NCBI GenBank assembly: GCA_009700715.1
Contig: WLLM01000051.1
Location: forward strand, 1 to 6,106
Length of the DNA stretch: 6,106 nt
Direction of reading: 5' to 3'
Origin: Actinomycetota bacterium
GTDB taxonomy: Bacteria > Actinomycetota > Actinomycetes > Nanopelagicales > Nanopelagicaceae
Positions 1 to 5,852 of this stretch are shown here, piece after piece. Each line of letters opens with the position of its first letter. Within the stretch, counting starts at the first letter, position 1. The notes below the pieces were generated by a model. That model saw only the letters and a program-made list of their open reading frames with translations, was not told where the DNA came from and did not search any database. Made by a program: the position numbers and the translations under genes.

Positions 1-504
1 AAAATCCACGATATGTTGGTGGAAAACAATGTAACCCGAATTCCAACTGAACGTAAATCAATATCTCCAAAAACGCTGGCACTTGCTTCAGTGGTTGTTC
101 TGGCAGCAATAGGTGTCGGGCAGATAGTTATTTCTAATTCAAAGACAACAGTGATTCCAGTGGCTACTGCTTCCAAGTCTGCAACAGCAACCCCAAGCGT
201 TTCAGCATCGGTTCAGCCTTCGCAGTCGGCGGAAACTGAAAACGTTGCTCCTTCGGCCACTGGAGAAATGAAGCTAACGATTTCAGCAACTAGAGGCAAC
301 TCAAATGTTGATGTCGTCGTCGATGGCCAGCATTTATTCAAGGGACCGATGTTCCAAGGAGATAGCAAGAGTTTTAACGCACCAACTTCGATCAGCATTT
401 ATCTAAGTAATGCCGGAGATCTGGATTTAACTCTAAATGGAGAAAAATTAGCCCCTCTCGGTGCGCGCAATCAGGAGATTCGCAAGACTTTTAGATCCAA
501 GTAA
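1..504 (+). CDS. RodZ-like protein, C-terminal part (membrane anchor plus DUF4115), 5' end outside window
   Basis: The reading frame is open from base 1, so the first ATG at 13 is probably internal and the N-terminal helix-turn-helix domain of this family lies upstream. What is visible is a short basic stretch, one hydrophobic membrane segment (about residues 25-44 of the visible part, TLALASVVVLAAIGVGQIVI), a long Ser/Thr/Ala/Pro-rich linker (about 46-88), and a C-terminal beta-rich domain with the DUF4115 pattern: a VDVVVDGQ..F.G strand pair, a GDSKSF turn, SNAGDLDLTLNG and a final PLG..... F. RodZ-type proteins couple the cytoskeleton or cell-wall machinery to the membrane; in Actinobacteria without MreB-based rod growth the role is unclear. 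Position just before rimO matches the usual actinobacterial order (ftsK, rodZ-like, rimO, pgsA). The topology, inside N-terminus and outside C-terminus, is inferred. Confidence 0.85.
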   Translation, partial: KIHDMLVENNVTRIPTERKSISPKTLALASVVVLAAIGVGQIVISNSKTTVIPVATASKSATATPSVSASVQPSQSAETENVAPSATGEMKLTISATRGNSNVDVVVDGQHLFKGPMFQGDSKSFNAPTSISIYLSNAGDLDLTLNGEKLAPLGARNQEIRKTFRSK

Positions 505-517
505 TCTCTACACGCTG

Positions 518-523
518 TACCAT
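518..523 (+). promoter_or_regulatory. Candidate -10 box for a leaderless rimO transcript
   Basis: TACCAT fits the actinobacterial -10 pattern TANNNT and ends seven bases before the rimO ATG, so transcription could begin at the start codon. There is no purine-rich ribosome binding site in the 26-base gap, which agrees with leaderless translation. No convincing -35 element is seen. A TANNNT match is common by chance, so this is tentative. Confidence 0.3.
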
Positions 524-530
524 CTGACAA

Positions 531-1925
531 ATGAGTCGGACCGTTGCAATCGTTACTATGGGCTGTGCCCGCAACGAAGTCGACTCCGAAGAACTTGCAG
601 GTCGCCTAGCCGCAGATGGTTGGACCTTGGTTAGCGATGTGGAAGACGCTGAAGTAGCAGTTGTAAATACATGTGGCTTTATTGAATCCGCTAAGAAAGA
701 TTCAATTGACGCACTTCTTGAGGCAAATTCACTTAAAGGTCACGGAACCACGCGTGCTGTTGTTGCCGTTGGATGTATGGCCGAGCGTTACGGACAAGAG
801 TTAGCCAAAGCGCTTCCCGAAGCAGATGGAATCTTGGGCTTTGATGATTACCAAGATATTTCTGCGCGCTTGCAATCAATTGTTTCCGGAAATGCTCACA
901 CCCCACATGTTCCACGAGATCGCAGATCACTTTTACCGATCGCACCTGCAGATCGTCCCGCTGCCCGACAAGAAGCGATTGACGAGTCTTATGCATCGAC
1001 ACTTGGAGCCGGTGGTTCGCTATTTCGCAAACGTTTAGGTGAAGCTCCTTGGGCGCCGTTAAAGATTGCATCGGGTTGCGATCGCCGTTGTTCTTTCTGC
1101 GCCATTCCATATTTCCGGGGTTCATTTATCTCACGTAAACCAACTGAGATTATTGAAGAAGGTAAGTGGCTCGCCAAGAATGGAGTTACAGAGCTCTTCC
1201 TAGTTAGTGAAAATACGACTTCATACGGCAAAGATTTGGGCGATTTAAAGTTGATGGAGAAGATACTTCCTGACTTTGCTGCCATCGAAGGTATCGAGCG
1301 AGTTCGACTTTCATATTTACAGCCAGCTGAAATGCGACCCTCGCTTCTTCAAGCGATGATCGAAAACGAGAAAATTGCTCCTTACTTTGATCTCTCTTTC
1401 CAACACACAAGTCCAACTGTTTTGCGACGCATGCGCCGCTTCGGAGATTCTGAAAAGTTCTTGCATCTGATTACTCAGATCAGAGCTTTATCGCCAGAAG
1501 CCGGCATCCGCTCGAACTTTATTGTCGGATTCCCGGGGGAGACGCAAGCGGATTATGACGATCTTGCTAACTTTATTAGCGCCGCTAAATTAGATGCGAT
1601 CGGCATCTTCGGTTACTCCGATGAAGACAATACCGAGGCACTCGATCTGACAGATAAAGTTGAAGAAGAAGTCATTCGCCAACGCGTCGAAGCTCTTTCA
1701 TCTTTGGCTGATGAGATGGTTTCGCTGCGCGCCAGCGCCCGAATTGGCGAGACTGTTCGGGTATTAGTTGAGGATGAAGAGCTCCAAGAAGGCCGTGCCG
1801 CACATCAAGGCCCCGAGGTAGATGGCACGACCTCATTTATCGGTACTGATTTCAAGGTCGGCCAATATATTGATGCTGTGGTGATTGATTCAATGGGCGC
1901 AGATTTGGTGGCACGAGCGCTGTGA
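531..1925 (+). CDS. rimO: Ribosomal protein S12 methylthiotransferase RimO (radical SAM)
   Basis: RimO attaches a methylthio group to the conserved aspartate of ribosomal protein S12, using two 4Fe-4S clusters and S-adenosylmethionine in the cytoplasm. The 464-residue product has the N-terminal MTTase domain (about 4-125) with three cluster cysteines C12 (MGCARN), C48 (VNTCGF) and C82 (VGCMAE). The radical SAM domain (about 175-385) carries C183, C187 and C190 in [17 protein letters not shown], and a TRAM domain (about 400-464) closes the protein. A linker of about 50 residues between the first two domains (125-175) is longer than in E. coli RimO, as is usual in Actinobacteria. NTCGFI followed by ESAKKDSID favours RimO over the tRNA enzyme MiaB. 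The ATG at 531 places the first strand and C12 correctly. Its stop overlaps the pgsA start as GTGA, which indicates translational coupling. Confidence 0.96.
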   Translation: MSRTVAIVTMGCARNEVDSEELAGRLAADGWTLVSDVEDAEVAVVNTCGFIESAKKDSIDALLEANSLKGHGTTRAVVAVGCMAERYGQELAKALPEADGILGFDDYQDISARLQSIVSGNAHTPHVPRDRRSLLPIAPADRPAARQEAIDESYASTLGAGGSLFRKRLGEAPWAPLKIASGCDRRCSFCAIPYFRGSFISRKPTEIIEEGKWLAKNGVTELFLVSENTTSYGKDLGDLKLMEKILPDFAAIEGIERVRLSYLQPAEMRPSLLQAMIENEKIAPYFDLSFQHTSPTVLRRMRRFGDSEKFLHLITQIRALSPEAGIRSNFIVGFPGETQADYDDLANFISAAKLDAIGIFGYSDEDNTEALDLTDKVEEEVIRQRVEALSSLADEMVSLRASARIGETVRVLVEDEELQEGRAAHQGPEVDGTTSFIGTDFKVGQYIDAVVIDSMGADLVARAL

Positions 1926-2476
1926 ACGTGCCCGCCTTTATTACACCAAACTCACTAACTATCGCTCGTTTAGTTTTAATTCCATTTGGAGCGGTAGCTC
2001 TGTTCATGAATGGCGGAGATGATTACAACTGGCAGATTATCTCTTGGTGGATATTTTTTATTCTAGGACTTACAGATATTGTCGATGGAAAGTTAGCGCG
2101 TAGTCGCCAGCAAATTACCGAACTAGGTAAGTTCCTTGACCCAGTTGCCGATAAGGCAATGGTAGGAACTGCGATGGTATGTCTTTCGATTCTGGGTCGC
2201 ATGCCATGGTGGATTACGATTGTAATTCTGGCTCGCGAAATCGGAATTACCCTCTTTAGATTATCGATAGTTAAGCGCGGAGTTATTCCGGCAAATAAAG
2301 GCGGAAAGATTAAGGCAACCTTCCAAGGATTTGGAACCGGCTTTTACGTTCTACCCCTTAGCCCATCTCTTTATTGGTTCCGCGATGGTTTTATGTATAT
2401 CGCGATTGCGCTCACTATCGTTACTGGTGCGTACTATGTACGATCTGCTTTCAAACCTGCAGTTACCAACAATTAA
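1922..2476 (+). CDS. pgsA: CDP-diacylglycerol--glycerol-3-phosphate 3-phosphatidyltransferase (CDP-alcohol phosphotransferase family)
   Basis: The enzyme transfers a phosphatidyl group from CDP-diacylglycerol to glycerol-3-phosphate, the committed step to phosphatidylglycerol and cardiolipin, at the inner face of the membrane. The 184-residue protein contains the full family signature DxxDGxxAR...GxxxDxxxD: D52, D55, G56, A59, R60, G69, D73 and D77, all present. Hydrophobic segments lie at about 12-29, 38-54, 79-112 (two spans) and 157-172. The [10 protein letters not shown] stretch (about 104-113) and GGKIKATFQ (about 126-134) match PgsA rather than phosphatidylserine or phosphatidylinositol synthases. 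The GTG start at 1922 overlaps the rimO TGA and has no clear ribosome binding site, so initiation is probably coupled; a second GTG at 1928 is a possible alternative. The paralogue in this neighbourhood of mycobacteria is called PgsA3, so the substrate is inferred from family. Confidence 0.9.
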   Translation: MNVPAFITPNSLTIARLVLIPFGAVALFMNGGDDYNWQIISWWIFFILGLTDIVDGKLARSRQQITELGKFLDPVADKAMVGTAMVCLSILGRMPWWITIVILAREIGITLFRLSIVKRGVIPANKGGKIKATFQGFGTGFYVLPLSPSLYWFRDGFMYIAIALTIVTGAYYVRSAFKPAVTNN

Positions 2477-2479
2477 TAC

Positions 2480-2483
2480 GGAG
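2480..2483 (+). promoter_or_regulatory. Ribosome binding site of the cinA-type gene
   Basis: GGAG lies five bases before the ATG at 2489 and supports that start. It sits in the 12-base gap after the pgsA stop. Confidence 0.65.
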
Positions 2484-2488
2484 TCACA

Positions 2489-2995
2489 ATGGCGTTAGCA
2501 AATGAGATTCTCGGGCTAATCTCCGATATTCATGACTCTCTGCGCGCTCGTGGTGAAACTCTTTCAACGGCCGAATCACTTACGGCGGGTGGACTAAGTA
2601 ATGCGCTCACAATTGTTCCTGGCGCATCTGATGTTTTTCTAGGTTCGATAACCGCTTACCGTCCAGATATAAAGGTTTCACATTTAGGTGTTGACGAATC
2701 AGTTATCGCAGAGCGCACCGTTGTAAGTGAAGAAGTAGCAATTGAAATGGGACGCGGCGCCAATAAATCTTTCGGTTCAACTTGGGCAATCGCAACTACT
2801 GGTGTTGCAGGCCCGGGACCAGCTGATGGCTCTGATGCCGGTCGCGTCTTTGTGGCTTTTGTCGGCCCAGTCGTTCAAGTAATCGAACTTTCGCTATCTG
2901 GCGAACGTGAAGTTGTGCGAAACGCCACTGTAGCCAGCGCGATCGCCTCATTTGCGCGTATCCTTAGACAACGAGATAAGCAGGAGAAGGGATGA
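2489..2995 (+). CDS. cinA: CinA C-terminal domain protein, nicotinamide-nucleotide amidohydrolase (PncC type)
   Basis: This 168-residue protein is the stand-alone CinA C-terminal (PncC) domain, without the N-terminal molybdopterin-binding-like COG1058 half found in full CinA. PncC proteins deamidate nicotinamide mononucleotide to nicotinate mononucleotide in the pyridine nucleotide cycle, clearing NMN released for example by NAD-dependent DNA ligase. Visible family motifs are TAESLTAG (27-34; commonly TAESxTGG), [14 protein letters not shown] (44-57) leading to K62, which aligns with the conserved lysine of the family, VVSEEVA (78-84) and [19 protein letters not shown] (103-121). The change of the usual second glycine to alanine in the first motif is the only deviation noted. 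The gene is often near recA in bacteria, as here. Its TGA overlaps the next ATG in ATGA. The enzymatic role is from family knowledge. Confidence 0.92.
   Translation: MALANEILGLISDIHDSLRARGETLSTAESLTAGGLSNALTIVPGASDVFLGSITAYRPDIKVSHLGVDESVIAERTVVSEEVAIEMGRGANKSFGSTWAIATTGVAGPGPADGSDAGRVFVAFVGPVVQVIELSLSGEREVVRNATVASAIASFARILRQRDKQEKG
2982..2986 (+). promoter_or_regulatory. Ribosome binding site of the ClgR-like gene
   Basis: AGGAG lies inside the 3' end of the cinA-type gene, five bases before the ATG at 2992. This favours 2992 over the in-frame ATG at 3001, which would be 14 bases away. Confidence 0.7.
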
Positions 2996-3267
2996 CCACC
3001 ATGGCGCTATTACGCACCGCAGTTGGCCAATCTCTTCGCGCTGCCCGCACCGAGCAGTCACGCACTTTGCGCGATGTTGCTCGCGAAGCCCGAGTCTCAC
3101 TTGGTTATTTATCTGAAGTAGAACGCGGTCAGAAGGAAGCATCTTCCGAACTATTAAATGCGATATGCGAAGCCCTCGACTTAACTCTTTCATCTGTGAT
3201 TGCCAACGTCTCACTTGAGCTCAAGTCTCAAGAGAGTGCGAAGTTGTCCGTTGTCGACGCAGCCTAA
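2992..3267 (+). CDS. clgR: XRE-family helix-turn-helix regulator, ClgR-like
   Basis: A 91-residue DNA-binding protein with a Cro/CI-type helix-turn-helix at about 21-75. The segment [21 protein letters not shown] and the following [20 protein letters not shown] are close to what I know of ClgR and its actinobacterial orthologues, which activate clpP, clpC and lon protease genes and some repair genes in Streptomyces and Corynebacterium. The position between pgsA/cinA and recA is also the ClgR location in mycobacteria and Streptomyces. The C-terminus ends VVDAA; a terminal Ala-Ala has been reported as a ClpP degradation signal in Streptomyces ClgR. The start is set by AGGAG and the ATGA overlap with the cinA-type gene. 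The exact target genes here are unknown, and a generic XRE regulator remains possible. Confidence 0.8.
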   Translation: MTTMALLRTAVGQSLRAARTEQSRTLRDVAREARVSLGYLSEVERGQKEASSELLNAICEALDLTLSSVIANVSLELKSQESAKLSVVDAA

Positions 3268-3778
3268 GTACGCCACCCAAGGCGCAACTCACCGCCGTAC
3301 CGAAAGCGCAATTTTAGAAGGCGCTAAGAAATTAATTTCCCAATTTGGTTTATCAAATATTTCCATGATCGAAATTGCAGATGCATCACAGGTTTCGCGC
3401 GCAACTTTATATAACCATTACCGTGACAAAGCGGCGGTTATCTCAGCGCTGATTACCGCCGAAGTTGAGTTCATGATCGATCTAGCCAATAAGGCCGGAA
3501 CTCCTGCCGACGCGCTTGAAAAACTCTCACTTTATATTTCAACCGATGGCGCCCTGTCTTCCATGCGCATCCACGATAAAGAAGCGCTCACCGAAATGCT
3601 GGCACATGCCGAACACCCGCTTTATGTAGATCTCGCTAAGTGCCTATTTGGAGCTACTAAGTCAGCGGCCGGCACTGGCGTTGCAATGCGATGGTTAATG
3701 GGCCAAGCGCTCCAACCGCTAACTCCTGCACAGTCACGCGAACAAGCAGAGCTCTTAGTCGATCGCACACTGTTCTAA
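3251..3778 (+). CDS. TetR/AcrR-family transcriptional regulator
   Basis: A one-component regulator with an N-terminal TetR DNA-binding domain. Counting from the TTG at 3251 (175 residues), the three-helix domain spans about 15-62, with [21 protein letters not shown] as the recognition region. The remainder (about 70-175) is a short alpha-helical ligand-binding or dimerisation domain with no recognisable ligand signature; at 175 residues it is at the small end of the family. There is no ATG. The frame is open upstream with TTG at 3200, GTG at 3236 and TTG at 3251. I chose 3251 because it gives a short leader ([16 protein letters not shown]) before the domain and only a 17-base overlap with the ClgR-like gene; 3236 is the main alternative and none has a strong ribosome binding site. 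The target and inducer cannot be told. Its place in the operon suggests it may autoregulate or act with its neighbour. Confidence 0.85.
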   Translation: MSTQPKYATQGATHRRTESAILEGAKKLISQFGLSNISMIEIADASQVSRATLYNHYRDKAAVISALITAEVEFMIDLANKAGTPADALEKLSLYISTDGALSSMRIHDKEALTEMLAHAEHPLYVDLAKCLFGATKSAAGTGVAMRWLMGQALQPLTPAQSREQAELLVDRTLF

Positions 3779-3785
3779 ATTTCTT

Positions 3786-3983
3786 ATGCGGATTTCAGAT
3801 CTTCGCGAACGTTTAACGCTTTCGTTCGGTGCGCAATGGGCGCCATCTTTTTCTCAAGATATTGCAATTAGCGAGCTCGGTAGCCGTACTGTCGATGAAG
3901 CGCTTAAAGATGGATTTGAAGCTGCCGAAATCTGGCGCGCGGTTTGTAAGCAGTGCCCAATAGAAACTGAAAAATACAAGTAG
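3786..3983 (+). CDS. DUF3046 family small protein
   Basis: A 65-residue protein of a family restricted to Actinobacteria and usually encoded just upstream of recA. The match rests on the pattern MRISDLRERLTLSFG, the central ISELGSRTVDEALKDGFEA and IWRAVC near the end, which correspond to the family's usual ELG.RT..QAL..G.....VWRAVC. No membrane segment, signal peptide or metal site is seen, and its function is not known. It starts seven bases after the TetR stop without a clear ribosome binding site, so it is probably translated from the upstream operon. Its stop is only four bases from the stop of the opposite-strand yaaA gene. Confidence 0.92.
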   Translation: MRISDLRERLTLSFGAQWAPSFSQDIAISELGSRTVDEALKDGFEAAEIWRAVCKQCPIETEKYK

Positions 3984-3987
3984 CCCG

Positions 3988-4542
3988 TCAGACCGCGATT
4001 ACTTCCAAGACCCAAGGATTAACTCCGTCACTCGGCGTCAGCGCGCACGGGTAAGTCTCCGAAACGATTGCGTATAAATCTTCGGGCGTCTTGGCCAAAG
4101 ATCGGGATTGCAGAAGTAAGCGCGCGATTTCCCCACGGGTCTTCTTCGACATATGAGTAACGACTTTGCGTACGCCATCGACCACAGTTGAAATCTGAAT
4201 CTCAACGGTCTTATCTATAGGGGAGTGCCAAATAGTTTTATAAGTAGATGAACGGCAGTCCACGATCAGCGGGGACTTGATTAGGTCTAGAACTTTAGAA
4301 ACCGGCTCGCGCATCGCGTTGTTATCGATCTTCGCCTTGTAGCTCTCGATCAACTGGTCTGGGCGTACGGCGCCGTACTTGGCTGAGATGATCACGACTG
4401 CGCTCGCAGCCCGCTTACGTGCCGCAGGGCTAAGCGTGGCCCAGCCAAGAGCCTGGTAAAGGACGCCTGAATAGACGTTGATCGCAGGCGTTGGCTTGCT
4501 GGTTTCAGCCTTCTTCTCAGACGGCGGCAGCAGGATCAACAC
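3988..4542 (-). CDS. yaaA: YaaA family peroxide-stress protein (DUF328), shortened
   Basis: YaaA limits free iron and protects DNA during hydrogen peroxide stress in E. coli, and has been described as a DNA-binding protein with a helix-hairpin-helix motif. Here the 184-residue product begins [11 protein letters not shown], then has [10 protein letters not shown] (23-32), [17 protein letters not shown] (about 63-79), [12 protein letters not shown] (about 100-111) and [15 protein letters not shown] (about 130-144), all in family order. I place the start at the GTG at 4542 because it aligns with the family N-terminus and has GGAGG nine bases upstream; an upstream in-frame GTG at 4566 would add eight unrelated residues. 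Compared with E. coli YaaA, where the VYTG motif is near residue 87, about 60 residues are absent between the first strand and VYSG. The reading frame is intact, so this looks like a compact version rather than a broken gene. Confidence 0.87.
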   Translation of the reverse strand: MLILLPPSEKKAETSKPTPAINVYSGVLYQALGWATLSPAARKRAASAVVIISAKYGAVRPDQLIESYKAKIDNNAMREPVSKVLDLIKSPLIVDCRSSTYKTIWHSPIDKTVEIQISTVVDGVRKVVTHMSKKTRGEIARLLLQSRSLAKTPEDLYAIVSETYPCALTPSDGVNPWVLEVIAV

Positions 4543-4551
4543 GTTTCGAAT

Positions 4552-4556
4552 CCTCC
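4552..4556 (-). promoter_or_regulatory. Ribosome binding site of yaaA
   Basis: CCTCC on the plus strand reads GGAGG on the yaaA strand, nine bases before the GTG at 4542. It decides that start over the GTG at 4566, because the site would otherwise lie within the coding region. Confidence 0.7.
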
Positions 4557-4577
4557 CACGCGACACGCCTAAAGGCG

Positions 4578-4600
4578 CTGTCAGTGGCGCCTGCTACCTT
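4578..4600 (+). promoter_or_regulatory. RecA-NDp-like (PafBC-type) damage-inducible promoter of recA
   Basis: CTGTCAGTGG (4578-4587), a seven-base spacer and TACCTT (4595-4600) resemble the mycobacterial RecA-independent DNA-damage promoter, remembered as TTGTCRGTGG, a spacer of seven to eight bases, and a TANNNT-type -10 box. Nine of ten bases of the upstream element agree. In mycobacteria this class is activated by PafBC. Transcription would start near 4607, giving a recA leader of about 160 bases. The assignment is by motif memory and the downstream half is a weaker match. Confidence 0.65.
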
Positions 4601-4616
4601 TCGAACAGATGTTCGG
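4601..4616. promoter_or_regulatory. LexA (SOS) box of recA
   Basis: TCGAACAGATGTTCGG matches the actinobacterial and Bacillus-type LexA operator (CGAACN4GTTCG) with perfect 5-base arms; only the last base departs from full symmetry of the longer TCGAAC...GTTCGA form. LexA would repress recA until RecA filaments on damaged DNA trigger LexA self-cleavage. It overlaps the start site predicted from the preceding promoter and lies about 60 bases upstream of the yaaA start, so it could serve both directions. Confidence 0.9.
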
Positions 4617-4628
4617 ATAAAGTTATCC
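4615..4628. repeat. Perfect inverted repeat GGATAA-AG-TTATCC
   Basis: Six-base arms with a two-base centre, sharing its first two bases with the right end of the LexA box. It could be an operator for a second dimeric regulator. The opposite strand also reads TAACTT, a possible -10 box for yaaA. No known regulator is assigned. Confidence 0.4.
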
Positions 4629-4640
4629 CTGCACAACCAG

Positions 4641-4743
4641 AGCGGTTCCGCTTTCCGCCCACAGGCTCTCTATAAGCCTCGTAGGCCGTCGGCGGCCTTC
4701 CGTACCTTCTGGGCCGACTACCAACGAATATGCATCACGCATA
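4641..4743 (+). other. Potentially structured recA 5' leader with four short hairpins
   Basis: Four inverted repeats follow one another: AGCGG/CCGCT (4641-4652, two-base centre, so a poor hairpin loop as such), AGGCT/AGCCT (4663-4679, seven-base loop), AGGCCG/CGGCCT (4683-4698, TCGG loop) and TATGC/GCATA (4729-4743, five-base loop). GCCT at 4676-4679 can also pair with AGGC at 4683-4686, an alternative that would break the second and third hairpins. No poly-U tract follows, so none looks like an intrinsic terminator. Confidence 0.4.
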
Positions 4744-4756
4744 GACGTTCTTATCT

Positions 4757-4763
4757 AAAGGAG
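4757..4763 (+). promoter_or_regulatory. Ribosome binding site of recA
   Basis: AAAGGAG lies six bases before the GTG at 4770 and is the strongest ribosome binding site on this strand of the window. It fixes the recA start and rules out the long upstream extension of the same frame. Confidence 0.88.
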
Positions 4764-4769
4764 CAAAAC

Positions 4770-5852
4770 GTGGCTGCTGATAAAGCAAATAAAGCCGAAG
4801 AGAAAAACACCTCCGATCGCCAAAAGGCGCTCGACACCGCACTCGCCCAGATCGAACGTCAATTTGGCAAGGGCTCAGTAATGAAAATGTCTGATCGTCA
4901 AAATGCGATCATCGAAGTTATTCCAACCGGTTCTATCGCACTAGATATCGCACTCGGTATCGGCGGTCTACCACGCGGACGTATCGTAGAAATCTACGGA
5001 CCAGAATCTTCAGGTAAGACAACTCTTACCTTGCACGCAATTGCAAACGCTCAAAAGGCCGGCGGTATCTGCGCATTTATCGATGCAGAGCATGCATTCG
5101 ATGCAGAGTATGCAAAGAAGCTCGGCGTTGATATCGATGCACTTCTTGTTTCACAACCAGACACTGGTGAACAAGCGCTAGAAATTATGGATATGTTGAT
5201 CCGTTCTGGCGCACTTGATCTCGTGGTGGTCGACTCAGTTGCAGCACTTGTACCACGCGCTGAAATCGAAGGAGAAATGGGCGATTCACATATGGGCTTG
5301 CAAGCACGCCTTATGTCACAAGCGCTCCGCAAGATTACTGGCGCACTTCACCAATCAAAGACAACAGCGATCTTCATCAACCAGCTTCGCGAAAAGATCG
5401 GCGTCTTCTTCGGTTCACCTGAGACAACAACAGGCGGTAAAGCACTTAAGTTCTACGCATCTGTTCGCCTAGATATCCGTCGCATCGAAACTCTTAAGGA
5501 TGGCACCGAATCCGTCGGTAACCGCACCCGCGTTAAGGTCGTCAAGAACAAGATGGCTCCACCATTTAAGCAAGCAGAATTCGACATCATCTACGGCACA
5601 GGTATCTCACGCGAAGGTTCACTCATCGACCTCGGCGTTGAAATCGGAGTCGTTAAGAAGGCTGGCGCTTGGTACACATACGAAGCCGATCAGTTGGGAC
5701 AGGGCAAGGAAAATTCTCGTGCATTCCTTCTCGATAACCCAGATCTAGCTAATGAGATCGAGACCAAGATCCGTGCACACTTTGTGCCGATCGAAGTTGA
5801 TGCCGAGCTCGTAGCGGCGATCGATGAAGCTGCAGCAGAGGTTGATTTCTAA
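4770..5852 (+). CDS. recA: Recombinase RecA
   Basis: RecA forms ATP-dependent filaments on single-stranded DNA, drives homologous strand exchange and promotes LexA cleavage. The 360-residue protein has the N-terminal polymerisation helix (about 15-35), Walker [10 protein letters not shown] (77-85), the catalytic glutamate E107 in DAEHAF, Walker B LVVVDS (151-156), loop 1 around [10 protein letters not shown] (167-176) and loop 2 from [13 protein letters not shown] through TTTGG (203-223). A C-terminal domain ends in an acidic tail (EAAAEVDF). Length is normal and there is no intein, unlike M. tuberculosis RecA. GTG at 4770 is supported by AAAGGAG. Isoleucine codons are mostly ATC and alanine mostly GCA, unlike the ATT-rich neighbours, as expected for a highly expressed gene. 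Control is probably by LexA plus a PafBC-type promoter. recX follows immediately. Confidence 0.99.
   Translation: MAADKANKAEEKNTSDRQKALDTALAQIERQFGKGSVMKMSDRQNAIIEVIPTGSIALDIALGIGGLPRGRIVEIYGPESSGKTTLTLHAIANAQKAGGICAFIDAEHAFDAEYAKKLGVDIDALLVSQPDTGEQALEIMDMLIRSGALDLVVVDSVAALVPRAEIEGEMGDSHMGLQARLMSQALRKITGALHQSKTTAIFINQLREKIGVFFGSPETTTGGKALKFYASVRLDIRRIETLKDGTESVGNRTRVKVVKNKMAPPFKQAEFDIIYGTGISREGSLIDLGVEIGVVKKAGAWYTYEADQLGQGKENSRAFLLDNPDLANEIETKIRAHFVPIEVDAELVAAIDEAAAEVDF
5838..5841 (+). promoter_or_regulatory. Possible ribosome binding site for recX inside the recA end
   Basis: GAGG (within AGAGG) lies ten bases before the ATT at 5852, the only plausible recX initiation codon. The match is short and could be coincidental to the recA coding sequence. 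Confidence 0.35.

Larger units (their letters stand above)
4543..4769. other. Divergent yaaA-recA regulatory region and recA leader
   Basis: This 227-base stretch holds no convincing gene. In order on the plus strand it contains the yaaA ribosome binding site (opposite strand), a damage-promoter-like motif, a LexA box, a palindrome, then a leader with four short inverted repeats and the recA ribosome binding site. The open frame that runs through it into recA begins antisense to yaaA and has no RecA similarity before 4770. Confidence 0.8.

Noticed and set aside
733..1416. Open frames on both strands inside rimO
   Set aside because: They lie within a clearly conserved gene and show no family pattern or ribosome binding site.
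3806..3828. Inverted repeat CGAACG...CGTTCG resembling a split LexA box
   Set aside because: The spacing between GAAC and GTTC is 13 bases instead of four, and it lies inside the DUF3046 coding sequence.
3978..4004. AAGTA...TACTT as a bidirectional terminator between DUF3046 and yaaA
   Set aside because: The arms are only five AT-rich bases around a 17-base loop, with no T tract. The four-base gap leaves no room for a clear terminator.
4566..4577. CGCCTAAAGGCG as a ClgR box
   Set aside because: The CGC and GCG halves are six bases apart, while the ClgR pattern I know needs five, and the flanking bases do not match.
4730..4744. Mini-ORF ATG-CAT-CAC-GCA-TAG just upstream of recA, as a leader peptide
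   Set aside because: Only four codons with no ribosome binding site. It lies within a short inverted repeat and is likely chance.
4491..4769. Upstream extension of the recA frame adding about 93 residues
   Set aside because: It is antisense to yaaA, lacks RecA similarity and crosses the SOS box. The GTG at 4770 has a strong ribosome binding site and gives normal RecA length.
5051..5748. Open frames in other frames of recA
   Set aside because: Their composition is biased by recA codon use (Ser/Ala-rich translations), they match no family and sit entirely within recA.
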